Shown here one piece after another: positions 48,438 to 56,203 of a stretch of 64,000 bases of DNA. The position numbers and the translations under genes were made by a program. Each line of letters begins with the position of its first letter. The first letter of the stretch is position 1. The notes below the pieces were generated by a model that searched no databases, was not told the origin of the DNA, and saw nothing but the letters and a program-made list of their open reading frames with translations. The stretch comes from an uncultured Cellulophaga sp. (GTDB taxonomy: Bacteria > Bacteroidota > Bacteroidia > Flavobacteriales > Flavobacteriaceae): NCBI GenBank assembly GCA_947492955.1, contig CANLOV010000003.1:276592-340591 (forward strand), in the 5' to 3' direction.

Positions 48438-48911
48438 ATGAAAGGTTTTTATAATAGAATTAAATCTATAGCTACATATTACGATTACAAAAGCGTTAAT
48501 GAATTCGCTTTATCTGGACTTGATTATAAATCTTCAGAAAAATTAAATAGGCTTAAAAATGACGATAATTATCCATCTGTAAAAATTATATTAGACATTT
48601 TAAACAATTTTAAAAAAATAAATATCAATTGGCTTTTAACAGGAAGAGAGTCTATGCTTGTAACTACTTTTGAGCAAAATTTAATAACTGCCGAAAGCAG
48701 TAAATTTAACACAGCTAATCCTTTAGAAGAATTTAGTGAATTAGAGATTGTGGAGTATATTTTTTGTAATAAAGATAAATTTTATAATCTAAAATCTTTT
48801 AATGAGTTGCTAAAAGATATGGATGAAGATATAAAAATTAAAGAAATGAATCGTATGATAAACGAGTTAAAAGATTTAGAAATAAAAAGTAATAAGCTAT
48901 TTAAAAAATAA
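48438..48911 (+). CDS. HTH regulator of module B (phage-repressor-like)
   Basis: The 157-residue protein has an N-terminal DNA-binding region (YKSVNEFALSGLDYKSSEKL, NRLKNDDNYPSVKIILDILN) followed by FKKININWLLTGRESM, the same signature as in the module A regulator. The C-terminal half is charged and helical. Two palindromic sites precede the gene. The 3' end overlaps the opposing 61-residue gene by 15 bases. Confidence 0.75.
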   Translation: MKGFYNRIKSIATYYDYKSVNEFALSGLDYKSSEKLNRLKNDDNYPSVKIILDILNNFKKININWLLTGRESMLVTTFEQNLITAESSKFNTANPLEEFSELEIVEYIFCNKDKFYNLKSFNELLKDMDEDIKIKEMNRMINELKDLEIKSNKLFKK

Positions 48912-49082
48912 ACGTTCTTCTATTAATTTCTTTTCTTTTTTTAAGTTTTCTAATCTATTTACTTTCTTTTCTCGTTCTTTAAATATCATCGTTGTCAATT
49001 CATCATCATACATAAAATTAACAATTTCTGTATCTAAAAAGCCCTTATTAATAAGCTGATTATTTCTTTTTTTATTATTCAT
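48897..49082 (-). CDS. 61-residue coiled-coil protein ending the module B operon
   Basis: It begins MNNKKRNNQLINKG, so its first codons share the N-terminal MNN[IK][KR]R pattern of the upstream membrane proteins, but the rest is a charged helix (FKEREKKVNRLENLKKEKKL). Start and upstream stop overlap as ATGAATAA (8 bases). It may have arisen by replacement of the body of a further tandem unit. Function unknown. Confidence 0.6.
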   Translation of the reverse strand: MNNKKRNNQLINKGFLDTEIVNFMYDDELTTMIFKEREKKVNRLENLKKEKKLIEERLFFK

Positions 49083-50190
49083 CTAATTTTTCTAATGTTG
49101 GGTTAATAATTTCTTCTTTCCATCTTTCTTTATTAGTAACATGCTTATTTTTAACAGACTCTACAATTAGTTTGTACATAACAAAACGTATTTTAGATTT
49201 TAATTTTTCAATAGATTCATAATTATCTCCCATATATGTTGAAAAAACAAATACAGTTATAATTATTATAGTTGCGACAATAAAATTAATTATTAATTCC
49301 TCTTTAGTATTATATGCCTTTTCTTCTAGTAATATCCATGAAATGAAATAAAGGCCAATGAAAGCTATTACATAGGCTAAAATCAAAAATGGCTTTTTTG
49401 TCTTCTCTTCCATAAATTTGGTTATATAGGCCAATATTAAAGCAAAAGACAAATAAGAAACCTCGACACCACAAGCATATAAAAAAATTGATAACCACCG
49501 AAAATCAAAAAAATCTCCTTCCACGTCATTATCTTCTAAATGGAAAACATATGCAAATCTAGCCACTACTATAAAAATAATTGCAACACCAACCACCCAT
49601 TTAAAAGAAAGGGGTTTTCTTTTTTTATTATTTACACCTACCTTATTTAAAGTAAAATTTACAATCTCATTTTCCCATCTTTCTTTATTAACAACATGAT
49701 TGTTTTCAACAGACTCTACAATCATTTTATTCATAACAAAACGTATTTTAGATTTCAATTTTGCTGTAGAATTGTAATTCTCTTTTATAAATTTAGATAA
49801 AATATAAATTGTAATAATTATACCTATCGATGCTAAAAAACAAATTAATAATTCTTCTTTGGTATTATATACACCTTCATCTAACAATATCCATGAAATA
49901 AAATAAAAACCTACAAAAGAAATAACATAGGATAAAAATAAAAATGGTTTTTTTGCATTTTTTTCCATAAATCTAGTTGCATAAGCTAGAATAAAAGCGA
50001 ATGATAAATAAGAAACCTCAACACCACAAGTATATAAAAAAGTAGATAGCTGCTGGAAATCAAGAAAATCACCTTCAACGTCATTATCTCCTATATAAAA
50101 AATATATGCAAATCTAGATATTACAATAAAAACAGCAGTAATGCTTATTACCAAATTAAGAGGAAAACTTATTCTTTTTATATTATTCAT
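49075..50190 (-). CDS. Fused double four-helix membrane protein (tandem units 3 and 4)
   Basis: The 371-residue protein is two head-to-tail copies of the unit in the upstream genes: residues about 1-185 and 186-371. Each has four hydrophobic helices, a motif of type GDNDVEGDFxDF after helix 1, CGVEVSYLSFA in helix 2, and a cytosolic tail LKSKIRFVMNKMIVESV...KERW. The join reads NKVGVNNKKRK, where other junctions have a stop/start; relative to those, two extra bases fuse the frames. It overlaps the flanking genes by 8 bases on each side. No known family is recognised. Confidence 0.75.
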   Translation of the reverse strand: MNNIKRISFPLNLVISITAVFIVISRFAYIFYIGDNDVEGDFLDFQQLSTFLYTCGVEVSYLSFAFILAYATRFMEKNAKKPFLFLSYVISFVGFYFISWILLDEGVYNTKEELLICFLASIGIIITIYILSKFIKENYNSTAKLKSKIRFVMNKMIVESVENNHVVNKERWENEIVNFTLNKVGVNNKKRKPLSFKWVVGVAIIFIVVARFAYVFHLEDNDVEGDFFDFRWLSIFLYACGVEVSYLSFALILAYITKFMEEKTKKPFLILAYVIAFIGLYFISWILLEEKAYNTKEELIINFIVATIIIITVFVFSTYMGDNYESIEKLKSKIRFVMYKLIVESVKNKHVTNKERWKEEIINPTLEKLDE

Positions 50191-50313
50191 CTAATTTATC
50201 TAAAGTAGGATCTACAATTTCTTCTTTCCATCTTTCTTTATTAATTATATGCTTATTTTTAACAGACTCTACAATCATTTTATTCATAACAAAACGTATT
50301 TTAGATTTTAATT
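50179..50313. repeat. Near-identical direct repeat (copy 1; copy 2 at 50732-50866)
   Basis: This 135-base segment, covering the tail of unit 2 and the start of the next gene, recurs 553 bases away at 50732-50866 with about five differences by eye. Similar but less exact copies occur near 49075-49205 and 49660-49765. They correspond to the conserved C-terminal tail and junction of each unit and could allow recombination to change the number of copies. Confidence 0.75.
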
Positions 50314-50743
50314 TCTCTACAGTCTCTTGATTATTATTTATGAATCTAGACATATAATATACTACAAAAATTATCGTAGTTGAAGCAATAAAACTGATTA
50401 TCAATTCTTTTTTTGTACTGTATTCTTTAGCTTCTAAAAAAATCCAAGAAATAAAAAATAACCCTACAAAAGAAATCACATAAGACAAAAATATAAATGG
50501 TTTTTTTGCATTCTCTTCCATAAACCGAGTAGCATATGCTAATATCAATGCAAAAAACAAATAAGAAACCTCAGCACCAAAGGTGTATATAAAAACAGAC
50601 AACCAAGTAAAGCCAAAAAAATTACCCTCAACGTCTTTTTCTCCAATAAAAAAAATATAAATAAATCTAATCGTTACTACAAAAATAACAGCGAAACAAA
50701 TACTCCACTTAAGAGTAAGGTTCTTTCTTCTTATATTATTCAT
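50183..50743 (-). CDS. Four-helix membrane protein (tandem unit 2)
   Basis: The 186-residue protein has helices at about 12-33, 47-70, 80-102 and 111-131, a loop motif GEKDVEGNFFGFTWLSVF after helix 1, and a charged tail (about 135-186: KLKSKIRFVMNKMIVESVKN, then KERWKEEIVDPTLDKLDE). The tail is nearly identical to that of unit 1. Both junctions are ATGAATAA overlaps, implying reinitiation coupling. Unrecognised family. Confidence 0.75.
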   Translation of the reverse strand: MNNIRRKNLTLKWSICFAVIFVVTIRFIYIFFIGEKDVEGNFFGFTWLSVFIYTFGAEVSYLFFALILAYATRFMEENAKKPFIFLSYVISFVGLFFISWIFLEAKEYSTKKELIISFIASTTIIFVVYYMSRFINNNQETVEKLKSKIRFVMNKMIVESVKNKHIINKERWKEEIVDPTLDKLDE

Positions 50744-51326
50744 CTAACTTATCTAAAGTAGGATCTACAATTTCTTCTTTCCATCTTTCTTTATTAATGA
50801 TATGCTTATTTTTAACAGATTCTACAATCATTTTATGCATTACAAAACGTATTTTAGATTTTAATTCTGTAATAGTCATTAATTCTTTATTTAAAAATTT
50901 CATTAAGAAAACAATACTAAAAGTAGCCAAGAAAGAAAGCGACAAACTGCCAACAACCTCAAATGTTTCATTAAATTTTTCATTATCCAAAAATATCCAA
51001 AACACATAAAAAAACCCTATCAAGATTATCAAATATGAACTCAACCTAAAAACCTTCTTAAACTTATTTTCAGTGTGGAAAATTGTTGAATACCATAACA
51101 ATAACCCTGTAAAAATTGTAAAACACTGAGAACCAAAATCCCACAAAAAAAAAGACAACCATTCAAACCCAAAAAAATCACCTTTAACATCGTTCTCTCC
51201 TAAAAAAAAGATATAAATAAATCTACTTAATATTATTACTAGTAATAATAAACTAATAAGCAATGCCTGAAACGTGATTCCTTTTTTTCTTAACCGGTGA
51301 AAGAATTTCGATTTGTTTATCTTCAT
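50736..51326 (-). CDS. Four-helix membrane protein (tandem unit 1, most divergent)
   Basis: The 196-residue protein is first in the array. It keeps the loop motif (GENDVKGDFFGFEWLSFF) and the tail (LKSKIRFVMHKMIVESVKNK) but its helices 2-4 differ more from the other units and its N-terminus (MKINKSKFFHRLRKKG) is not of the MNN type. This suggests it is the oldest or outgroup copy, or that only its tail has been homogenised with unit 2 by recombination. Confidence 0.75.
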   Translation of the reverse strand: MKINKSKFFHRLRKKGITFQALLISLLLLVIILSRFIYIFFLGENDVKGDFFGFEWLSFFLWDFGSQCFTIFTGLLLWYSTIFHTENKFKKVFRLSSYLIILIGFFYVFWIFLDNEKFNETFEVVGSLSLSFLATFSIVFLMKFLNKELMTITELKSKIRFVMHKMIVESVKNKHIINKERWKEEIVDPTLDKLDE

Positions 51327-51330
51327 TGAC

Positions 51331-51384
51331 TTAGTCTTTGGTAAAAGCTGTTGCTAATAAAATTTCTACTACTAACCTATTCAT
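51331..51384 (-). other. Possible 17-residue leader reading frame
   Basis: ATG at 51384 opens a frame of 17 codons (MNRLVVEILLATAFTKD) that stops 4 bases before the start of unit 1. Position suggests a leader peptide, but such a short frame can arise by chance and there is no other support. Confidence 0.25.
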
Positions 51385-51654
51385 TTTAAAAATTTACAGA
51401 GGTTTATATTATTGATAAACATATTTAAAAAACATCCTAGCATAAAAAATCTAATTACAAATTTTACATACTTTTATAAACAAAAAAACAGTGTTATAAT
51501 ACTGCATCTAATATATTAATCTATTACATAATAAAACTACATAAAACCTTAAAAAAAATAAGATTTTATACATTATATATTATCTTCTTATGATACTAAC
51601 TAAATTGTTTTATAAAGTACAATAGCTAAACATTTCTTTCTTCAATTATTTATC
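51385..51654. other. Intergenic, no gene seen
   Basis: The stretch between the membrane-protein array and the O-methyltransferase gene is strongly A/T rich. I see no coding frame, RNA gene or clear repeat. It should contain the promoter of the minus-strand array. Confidence 0.5.
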
Positions 51655-51662
51655 TAATTTTG
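51655..51662 (+). promoter_or_regulatory. Putative -7 box (TAATTTTG) for the O-methyltransferase gene
   Basis: The octamer matches TAnnTTTG and lies 13 bases before the ATG at 51676. Confidence 0.45.
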
Positions 51663-51675
51663 CAAAAAAATTATA

Positions 51676-52317
51676 ATGCATTTTTTATCTCCATTATTAG
51701 AAAATTATATTGCTGAGCATTCTGAAAACGAACCCCAGTTATTACAAGAGTTAACAAAAGAAACTCATTTAAAAATAATACAACCCAGAATGATAACTGG
51801 GCATTTTCAAGGGCGAGTTTTAAGTGCTTTATCTAAACTTATAAACCCCACCAATATCCTAGAAATAGGTACTTACACGGGGTATTCTGCCCTGTGTTTG
51901 GCAGAAGGCTTAACTAAAGAAGGAAAACTACATACCATTGATGTTAATGAGGAACTAGAAGATATACAACGTAAGTATTTTAATAAAAGTAATTATGGCA
52001 AACAAATAATACAGCATATAGGAGATGCACTAGATATTATTCCCCATTTAGATATTAGGTTTGACCTTGTTTTTATTGATGCCGAAAAAAAGAGTTATGA
52101 TGCTTATTTTGAAGCTGCCCTACAAAAAACAAAACCCGGCAGTATAATATTATCCGATAATGTTTTATGGTCTGGTAAAGTAGTAGAACCTTTAAGTCCT
52201 AAGGACAAGGCTACCAAAGTATTGTTAGATTACAATAAAAAACTAAAAGAAGACCCAAGAGTAGAAACAGTATTACTACCTATACGTGACGGTTTAACTT
52301 TGTGTAGGGTGCTATAA
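51676..52317 (+). CDS. O-methyltransferase (caffeoyl-CoA OMT-like)
   Basis: The 213-residue class I methyltransferase has the SAM motif NILEIGTYTGYSALCLAEGL, acidic HTIDVNEELEDIQR, metal-binding region LVFIDAEKKSYDAYFEAALQ, and PGSIILSDNVLWSGKVVEP, typical of metal-dependent catechol-type O-methyltransferases. The substrate in bacteria of this group is not known. The 3' end overlaps the PAP2 gene by 38 bases, tail to tail. Confidence 0.92.
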   Translation: MHFLSPLLENYIAEHSENEPQLLQELTKETHLKIIQPRMITGHFQGRVLSALSKLINPTNILEIGTYTGYSALCLAEGLTKEGKLHTIDVNEELEDIQRKYFNKSNYGKQIIQHIGDALDIIPHLDIRFDLVFIDAEKKSYDAYFEAALQKTKPGSIILSDNVLWSGKVVEPLSPKDKATKVLLDYNKKLKEDPRVETVLLPIRDGLTLCRVL

Positions 52318-52855
52318 GTTTACCATAGATTTTATAAAATAAAATACCTGAGGAAATACCCACTAAAGTACCCACCAATATATCTAAAGGATAATGAACC
52401 CCTACATAAATTCTACTATAGGCAAATAACAATGGCCATAAATAAAATACCCAACACCATTTTACCTGTTTTCTTAAAAACAAAACTATTAGGGTTGTTA
52501 TAGAAAAAGAACTAGAGGAATGCCCAGAGAAAAAACTATAACTACCGGGGTTCTTTACAATTCTTATAAAAGTATTTATAGCTTCATTATTATTAGGTCT
52601 TAAACGCTGAAAAAACTCCTTAGTTAAGCCCGTAACTGTTGTTATGAACAAGATTAGTAATATTACCGTAAGTGTTTTAAAAAAGGTTTCTCTTTTGGTA
52701 TTATTTAGCGAAATAAAAATGAAGAAAATAATAAATAAAGGAATCCATGTGGTAATAGTAGTAATGGCAGACCAAAAAGAATCATAAGACTCGGAACCTA
52801 AACTATTTAAATAAACAAAAGTATCTACATCCCAATCTATAAGTTTTTTAAGCAT
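52280..52855 (-). CDS. PAP2 family membrane phosphatase
   Basis: The 191-residue protein has about five helices and the PAP2 signature: KEFFQRLRPN (KxxxxxxRP form), SFFSGHSSSSFSITTLIVLF (PSGH-type motif), and YSRIYVGVHYPLDILVGTLV (SRxxxxxHxxxD). Likely substrates are undecaprenyl pyrophosphate or other lipid phosphates. A TatA-type gene lies 11 bases upstream on the same strand. Confidence 0.92.
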   Translation of the reverse strand: MLKKLIDWDVDTFVYLNSLGSESYDSFWSAITTITTWIPLFIIFFIFISLNNTKRETFFKTLTVILLILFITTVTGLTKEFFQRLRPNNNEAINTFIRIVKNPGSYSFFSGHSSSSFSITTLIVLFLRKQVKWCWVFYLWPLLFAYSRIYVGVHYPLDILVGTLVGISSGILFYKIYGKLIAPYTKLNRHV

Positions 52856-52866
52856 TTGATAGTGAC

Positions 52867-53136
52867 TTATTTTCTTTTAATAACTCCTGTAATTTCATTT
52901 ACACTATCTTTTACTTTACCTATTTCTTCTTGTATGTCTTTGGTAAAACTAGTGTCTATACCTTGGGTATCTGCACTTTTTTGTATTTCTTGTTTAATAT
53001 CTTCTGTAGCATCTTTTAACTGACGCATTCCTTTACCAAGGCCTTTTGCTATTCCTGGAATTTTATCTGCACCAAAAACCATCACCACAATAAACATGAT
53101 GAAAAAAATTTCTGCTCCACTTATAAATAAAAACAT
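52867..53136 (-). CDS. tatA: Twin-arginine translocase subunit TatA/TatB type
   Basis: The 89-residue protein has a short N-terminal helix with IFFIMFIVVMVFGADKIPGI, followed by the amphipathic helix AKGLGKGMRQLKDATEDIK, the standard TatA/Hcf106 layout. It forms or helps form the pore for folded proteins. A minus-strand TATATTTG box (53157-53164) lies about 21 bases upstream. tatC is not in the window. Whether it is TatA or TatB is not certain. Confidence 0.88.
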   Translation of the reverse strand: MFLFISGAEIFFIMFIVVMVFGADKIPGIAKGLGKGMRQLKDATEDIKQEIQKSADTQGIDTSFTKDIQEEIGKVKDSVNEITGVIKRK

Positions 53137-53212
53137 AGTTATACTATTACTTACAGCAAATATAATAAGAAGTTTGTGAGCTGTTTAATTAGAACTATAA
53201 AAAGTATAAAAA

Positions 53213-53248
53213 ACAAAGCAAGGAGCTTATAAAAACACCTTGCTTTGT
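53213..53248 (-). terminator. Terminator downstream of the M1 peptidase gene
   Basis: Perfect 11-base arms ACAAAGCAAGG and CCTTGCTTTGT enclose a 14-base loop. It lies 20 bases past the stop codon of the M1 gene and between it and tatA. Confidence 0.65.
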
Positions 53249-53268
53249 AGTATACATTTAAAAGAAAT

Positions 53269-55578
53269 TTATTTTCCTTTTATACTTTCTTTAAAATTAT
53301 CAAAGCCAGATTTAACTTCCTCTTTTGGCCAAGAATTATTTGTAGTGTCTATATCTGCTGTTTCTGCTTTTGGATCTACAACTATACCAACAATTTCTTT
53401 TTCCGAAGAAATTACCTTTTTTACCTCTGCATCGTTCTTTCTCCATACCTCTGCTGGGTAAGTAATATTTTTAACCGTACCATCTGCATAGGTATATTCT
53501 ACAATTAATGGCATTGGTAATCCTCCTGGTTTATCAAAAACCACTTCATAAAAATATTTAGGTGTTTTAACTGCTGCTCTTTCCACTTCAGTCATATTAT
53601 CCATCATATATTCTTTTAAGGTTTTAGAAGCTTCTGTTGGAGATTTACCCTTTTCTTTGGAAGGTATATCGTCTACTCCTTCTTCTGCTAAATATACTAA
53701 AGGAATTAATTGTGCTTCTGTTATTTTTTGCGCTGCCATGTACTCTTTCATTTTCTCGGTAGGCTTACTAGACACAAAGTATTTTTTTACTTCTTTTACT
53801 CCTATATCTACATAATCTGTAGTATAGAACCAACCTCTCCAATACCAATCTAAATCTACAGCAGAAGCATCTTCCATAGTTCTAAAAAAGTCTTCTGGTG
53901 TTGGATGTTTAAATTTCCAACGATTAGCATAGGTTTTAAAAGCATGATCAAACAACTCTTTTCCCATTACTGTTTCTCTAAGAATATTTAAAGCTGTTGC
54001 AGGTTTTCCATATGCATTTGGCCCTAATTGATACACATTTTCTGGGTTAGACATTATAGGTGCTATATGACTTTGGTCTCCGCTCATATAAGGAACTATT
54101 TTCGATGGCTCCCCTCGTCTAGATGGGTATTTATCATTAGGTGCTATCGCTTCAGGATATTTTTCTCCAAATTCTTGCTCAGCAATATATTGCATAAAGG
54201 TATCTAAACCTTCATCCATCCAACCCCATTGGCGCTCATCAGAATTAACAATCATTGGAAAAAAGTTATGTCCAACTTCATGAATAATAACACTAATCAT
54301 CCCAAATTTTATACGGTCTGTATATTCTCCTTTTTCATTAGGTCTACCATAGTTCCAACAAATCATAGGATACTCCATTCCTTGTTGCTTGGCATGTACA
54401 GATATTGCTTTATGGTAAGGATAATCAAAAGTATGGTTAGAATACGATTTTAATGTTGCTGCTACTGCCTTAGTAGAATACTCTTCCCATAGCGGGTTTC
54501 CTTCTTTAGGATACATAGAAACTGCCATAACTGTTCTACTTCCTAATTTTACCGCCTGCATATCCCAAATAAATTTACGTGATGTTGCAAAACCAAAATC
54601 TCTTACATTTTTGGCTTTTAACTTCCATGTTTTCTTTGCCGTAGATTTAACTTTTTCTGCTGTTTCTGCTTCTGCTTGCGATACAATAATAACAGGTTTA
54701 TCGTAAGATTTTTTTGCCTGCTCGTAACGTTGCATCATAGTTTTAGAAAAAACTTCTTTTCTATTCTGCAACTCTCCGGTACCATCTAATATATGATCTG
54801 CTGGCACTGTAATATTTACTTCATAATCTCCAAATGGTAATGCAAACTCTCCACTACCCCAAAACTGATGGTTTTGCCAACCTTCTACATCGTTATAAAC
54901 ACACATTCTTGGAAAAAACTGAGCTATTACGTAAGCTCTGTTATCGTCTTTAGGAAAATATTCGTACCCAGACCTTGCTCTATCTACGGTATGATTTACT
55001 ACATTAAACCACCATTTAATAGAAAAAGATATTTCTGATTTACTTTTTAATGGCTGCGGTAAGTTAATACGCATCATGGTTTGGTTAATAGTATAAGATA
55101 GCGGTGCTCCTTTGGCATCCCTTACATATTCTATATTAAAACCACCATCGAAAGGGGTTGTCATATGTTTACCAACAAAAGTTGATGGTCTTTGTGCCAT
55201 AGGAACTCCATCTCCTTCTCTCAATGGAGATTTAGAATCTTTTGCTCTTACATTCTGATCTAATTGTACCCATAAAAATTCTAAATCGTCGGGAGAATTA
55301 TTAATGTAAGTAATGGTTTCTTTACCATATATTTTTTTGTTTTCATCATCCAACTCAATATCCATTTTATAATTGGCTTGTTGTTGGTAATATGCTGCTC
55401 CAGGAGCTCCAGATGCCGACCTATATGCATTGGGCGTAGAAAACTCCTCGTATAACTGCTTAAACTTATTGTGGTTGTAATGACCTGGTTCTTTTTCTTT
55501 TTGCTCTTCTTCTTGTGCTGTACTAATTGCCGCAAACAAGAATAAAAATAGCATTGTACAATACCTAGTTTTGTTCAT
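53269..55578 (-). CDS. M1 family metallopeptidase (secreted)
   Basis: The 769-residue protein starts with a signal peptide (TRYCTMLFLFLFAAISTAQ). The zinc motif HEVGHNFFPMI (near residue 433) and downstream DEGLDTFMQYIAEQEFG fit HExxH-x18-E of M1 aminopeptidases. The N-terminal beta domain (about 60-300) and a C-terminal extension with a short helix ending DNFKESIKGK are present. The canonical GAMEN exopeptidase motif is replaced by GMEYPMICWNYG, common in Bacteroidota M1 proteins. It probably digests peptides in the periplasm. Confidence 0.93.
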   Translation of the reverse strand: MNKTRYCTMLFLFLFAAISTAQEEEQKEKEPGHYNHNKFKQLYEEFSTPNAYRSASGAPGAAYYQQQANYKMDIELDDENKKIYGKETITYINNSPDDLEFLWVQLDQNVRAKDSKSPLREGDGVPMAQRPSTFVGKHMTTPFDGGFNIEYVRDAKGAPLSYTINQTMMRINLPQPLKSKSEISFSIKWWFNVVNHTVDRARSGYEYFPKDDNRAYVIAQFFPRMCVYNDVEGWQNHQFWGSGEFALPFGDYEVNITVPADHILDGTGELQNRKEVFSKTMMQRYEQAKKSYDKPVIIVSQAEAETAEKVKSTAKKTWKLKAKNVRDFGFATSRKFIWDMQAVKLGSRTVMAVSMYPKEGNPLWEEYSTKAVAATLKSYSNHTFDYPYHKAISVHAKQQGMEYPMICWNYGRPNEKGEYTDRIKFGMISVIIHEVGHNFFPMIVNSDERQWGWMDEGLDTFMQYIAEQEFGEKYPEAIAPNDKYPSRRGEPSKIVPYMSGDQSHIAPIMSNPENVYQLGPNAYGKPATALNILRETVMGKELFDHAFKTYANRWKFKHPTPEDFFRTMEDASAVDLDWYWRGWFYTTDYVDIGVKEVKKYFVSSKPTEKMKEYMAAQKITEAQLIPLVYLAEEGVDDIPSKEKGKSPTEASKTLKEYMMDNMTEVERAAVKTPKYFYEVVFDKPGGLPMPLIVEYTYADGTVKNITYPAEVWRKNDAEVKKVISSEKEIVGIVVDPKAETADIDTTNNSWPKEEVKSGFDNFKESIKGK

Positions 55579-55641
55579 TTTCTTTAATTAATATTTAGTC
55601 AATGGTAAAATAACATTTTTTTAATGATTTGTTATTACATC

Positions 55642-56148
55642 CTACAATTTTAACATTCCCTTATTGTTTTCCCTAATTAACACCATACTTTTTTTTCTTT
55701 TTGGCAATTTATAATGAATTATATTTTGCTGTTCATTAAAAACATCCATTAAAACAGTATTTGTTATTTCTATAGATTTTACGGTATCTATATTTATGGT
55801 AGGAAATTCTAAATAACATTTCATAACATCATTTTCATATTCTTTTCCTATAAAATTAAAAGTACTAATCTTAGAATTTACTTTTAAAATAAACTTTTGC
55901 TTTAAATACTTTTTAATATAAGCGTCTGTACTTTTTAATTCTTCAGGGCTTGCTAAAGCTGCTTTTACACCATAACGTTCTTCTAACAGCCTTTCAAAAT
56001 CATCTATAAAAATAAGACTTGTTACCTGTAATGCCTTATCTTTTTCTGAATAATTTACAGTGGTAACACTCATGTAATATTTATGTACAACAGTAAAAGC
56101 CAGTAAAGGCAACAATAATAGTAAATATGTTTTTTTTAAAAATCTCAT
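55642..56148 (-). CDS. DUF6702-like envelope protein
   Basis: The 168-residue protein has an N-terminal signal or anchor (LKKTYLLLLLPLLAFTVVHK) and a domain starting YYMSVTTVNYSEKDKALQVT followed by SLIFIDDFERLLEERYGV, a pattern I associate with the DUF6702 family next to M1 peptidase genes in Flavobacteriia. Function is unknown. It lies 63 bases upstream of the M1 gene on the same strand, so a shared transcript is likely. Confidence 0.78.
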   Translation of the reverse strand: MRFLKKTYLLLLLPLLAFTVVHKYYMSVTTVNYSEKDKALQVTSLIFIDDFERLLEERYGVKAALASPEELKSTDAYIKKYLKQKFILKVNSKISTFNFIGKEYENDVMKCYLEFPTINIDTVKSIEITNTVLMDVFNEQQNIIHYKLPKRKKSMVLIRENNKGMLKL

Positions 56149-56203
56149 AAAATTTCTATGTTATTTAATACCGTAATTGCAATGTATATACCAAAATAAC
56201 ATC

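Noticed and set aside
45914-51326. Whole region as an integrated prophage or conjugative element
   Set aside because: The phage-repressor-like HTH genes hint at it, but no integrase, structural, replication or transfer gene and no flanking direct repeats or tRNA were seen.
48897-51326. Membrane units as SLATT-type or other known defence effectors
   Set aside because: Helix number and tail motif do not match SLATT proteins as I know them, and no nucleotide cyclase, TIR, or nuclease partner is adjacent.
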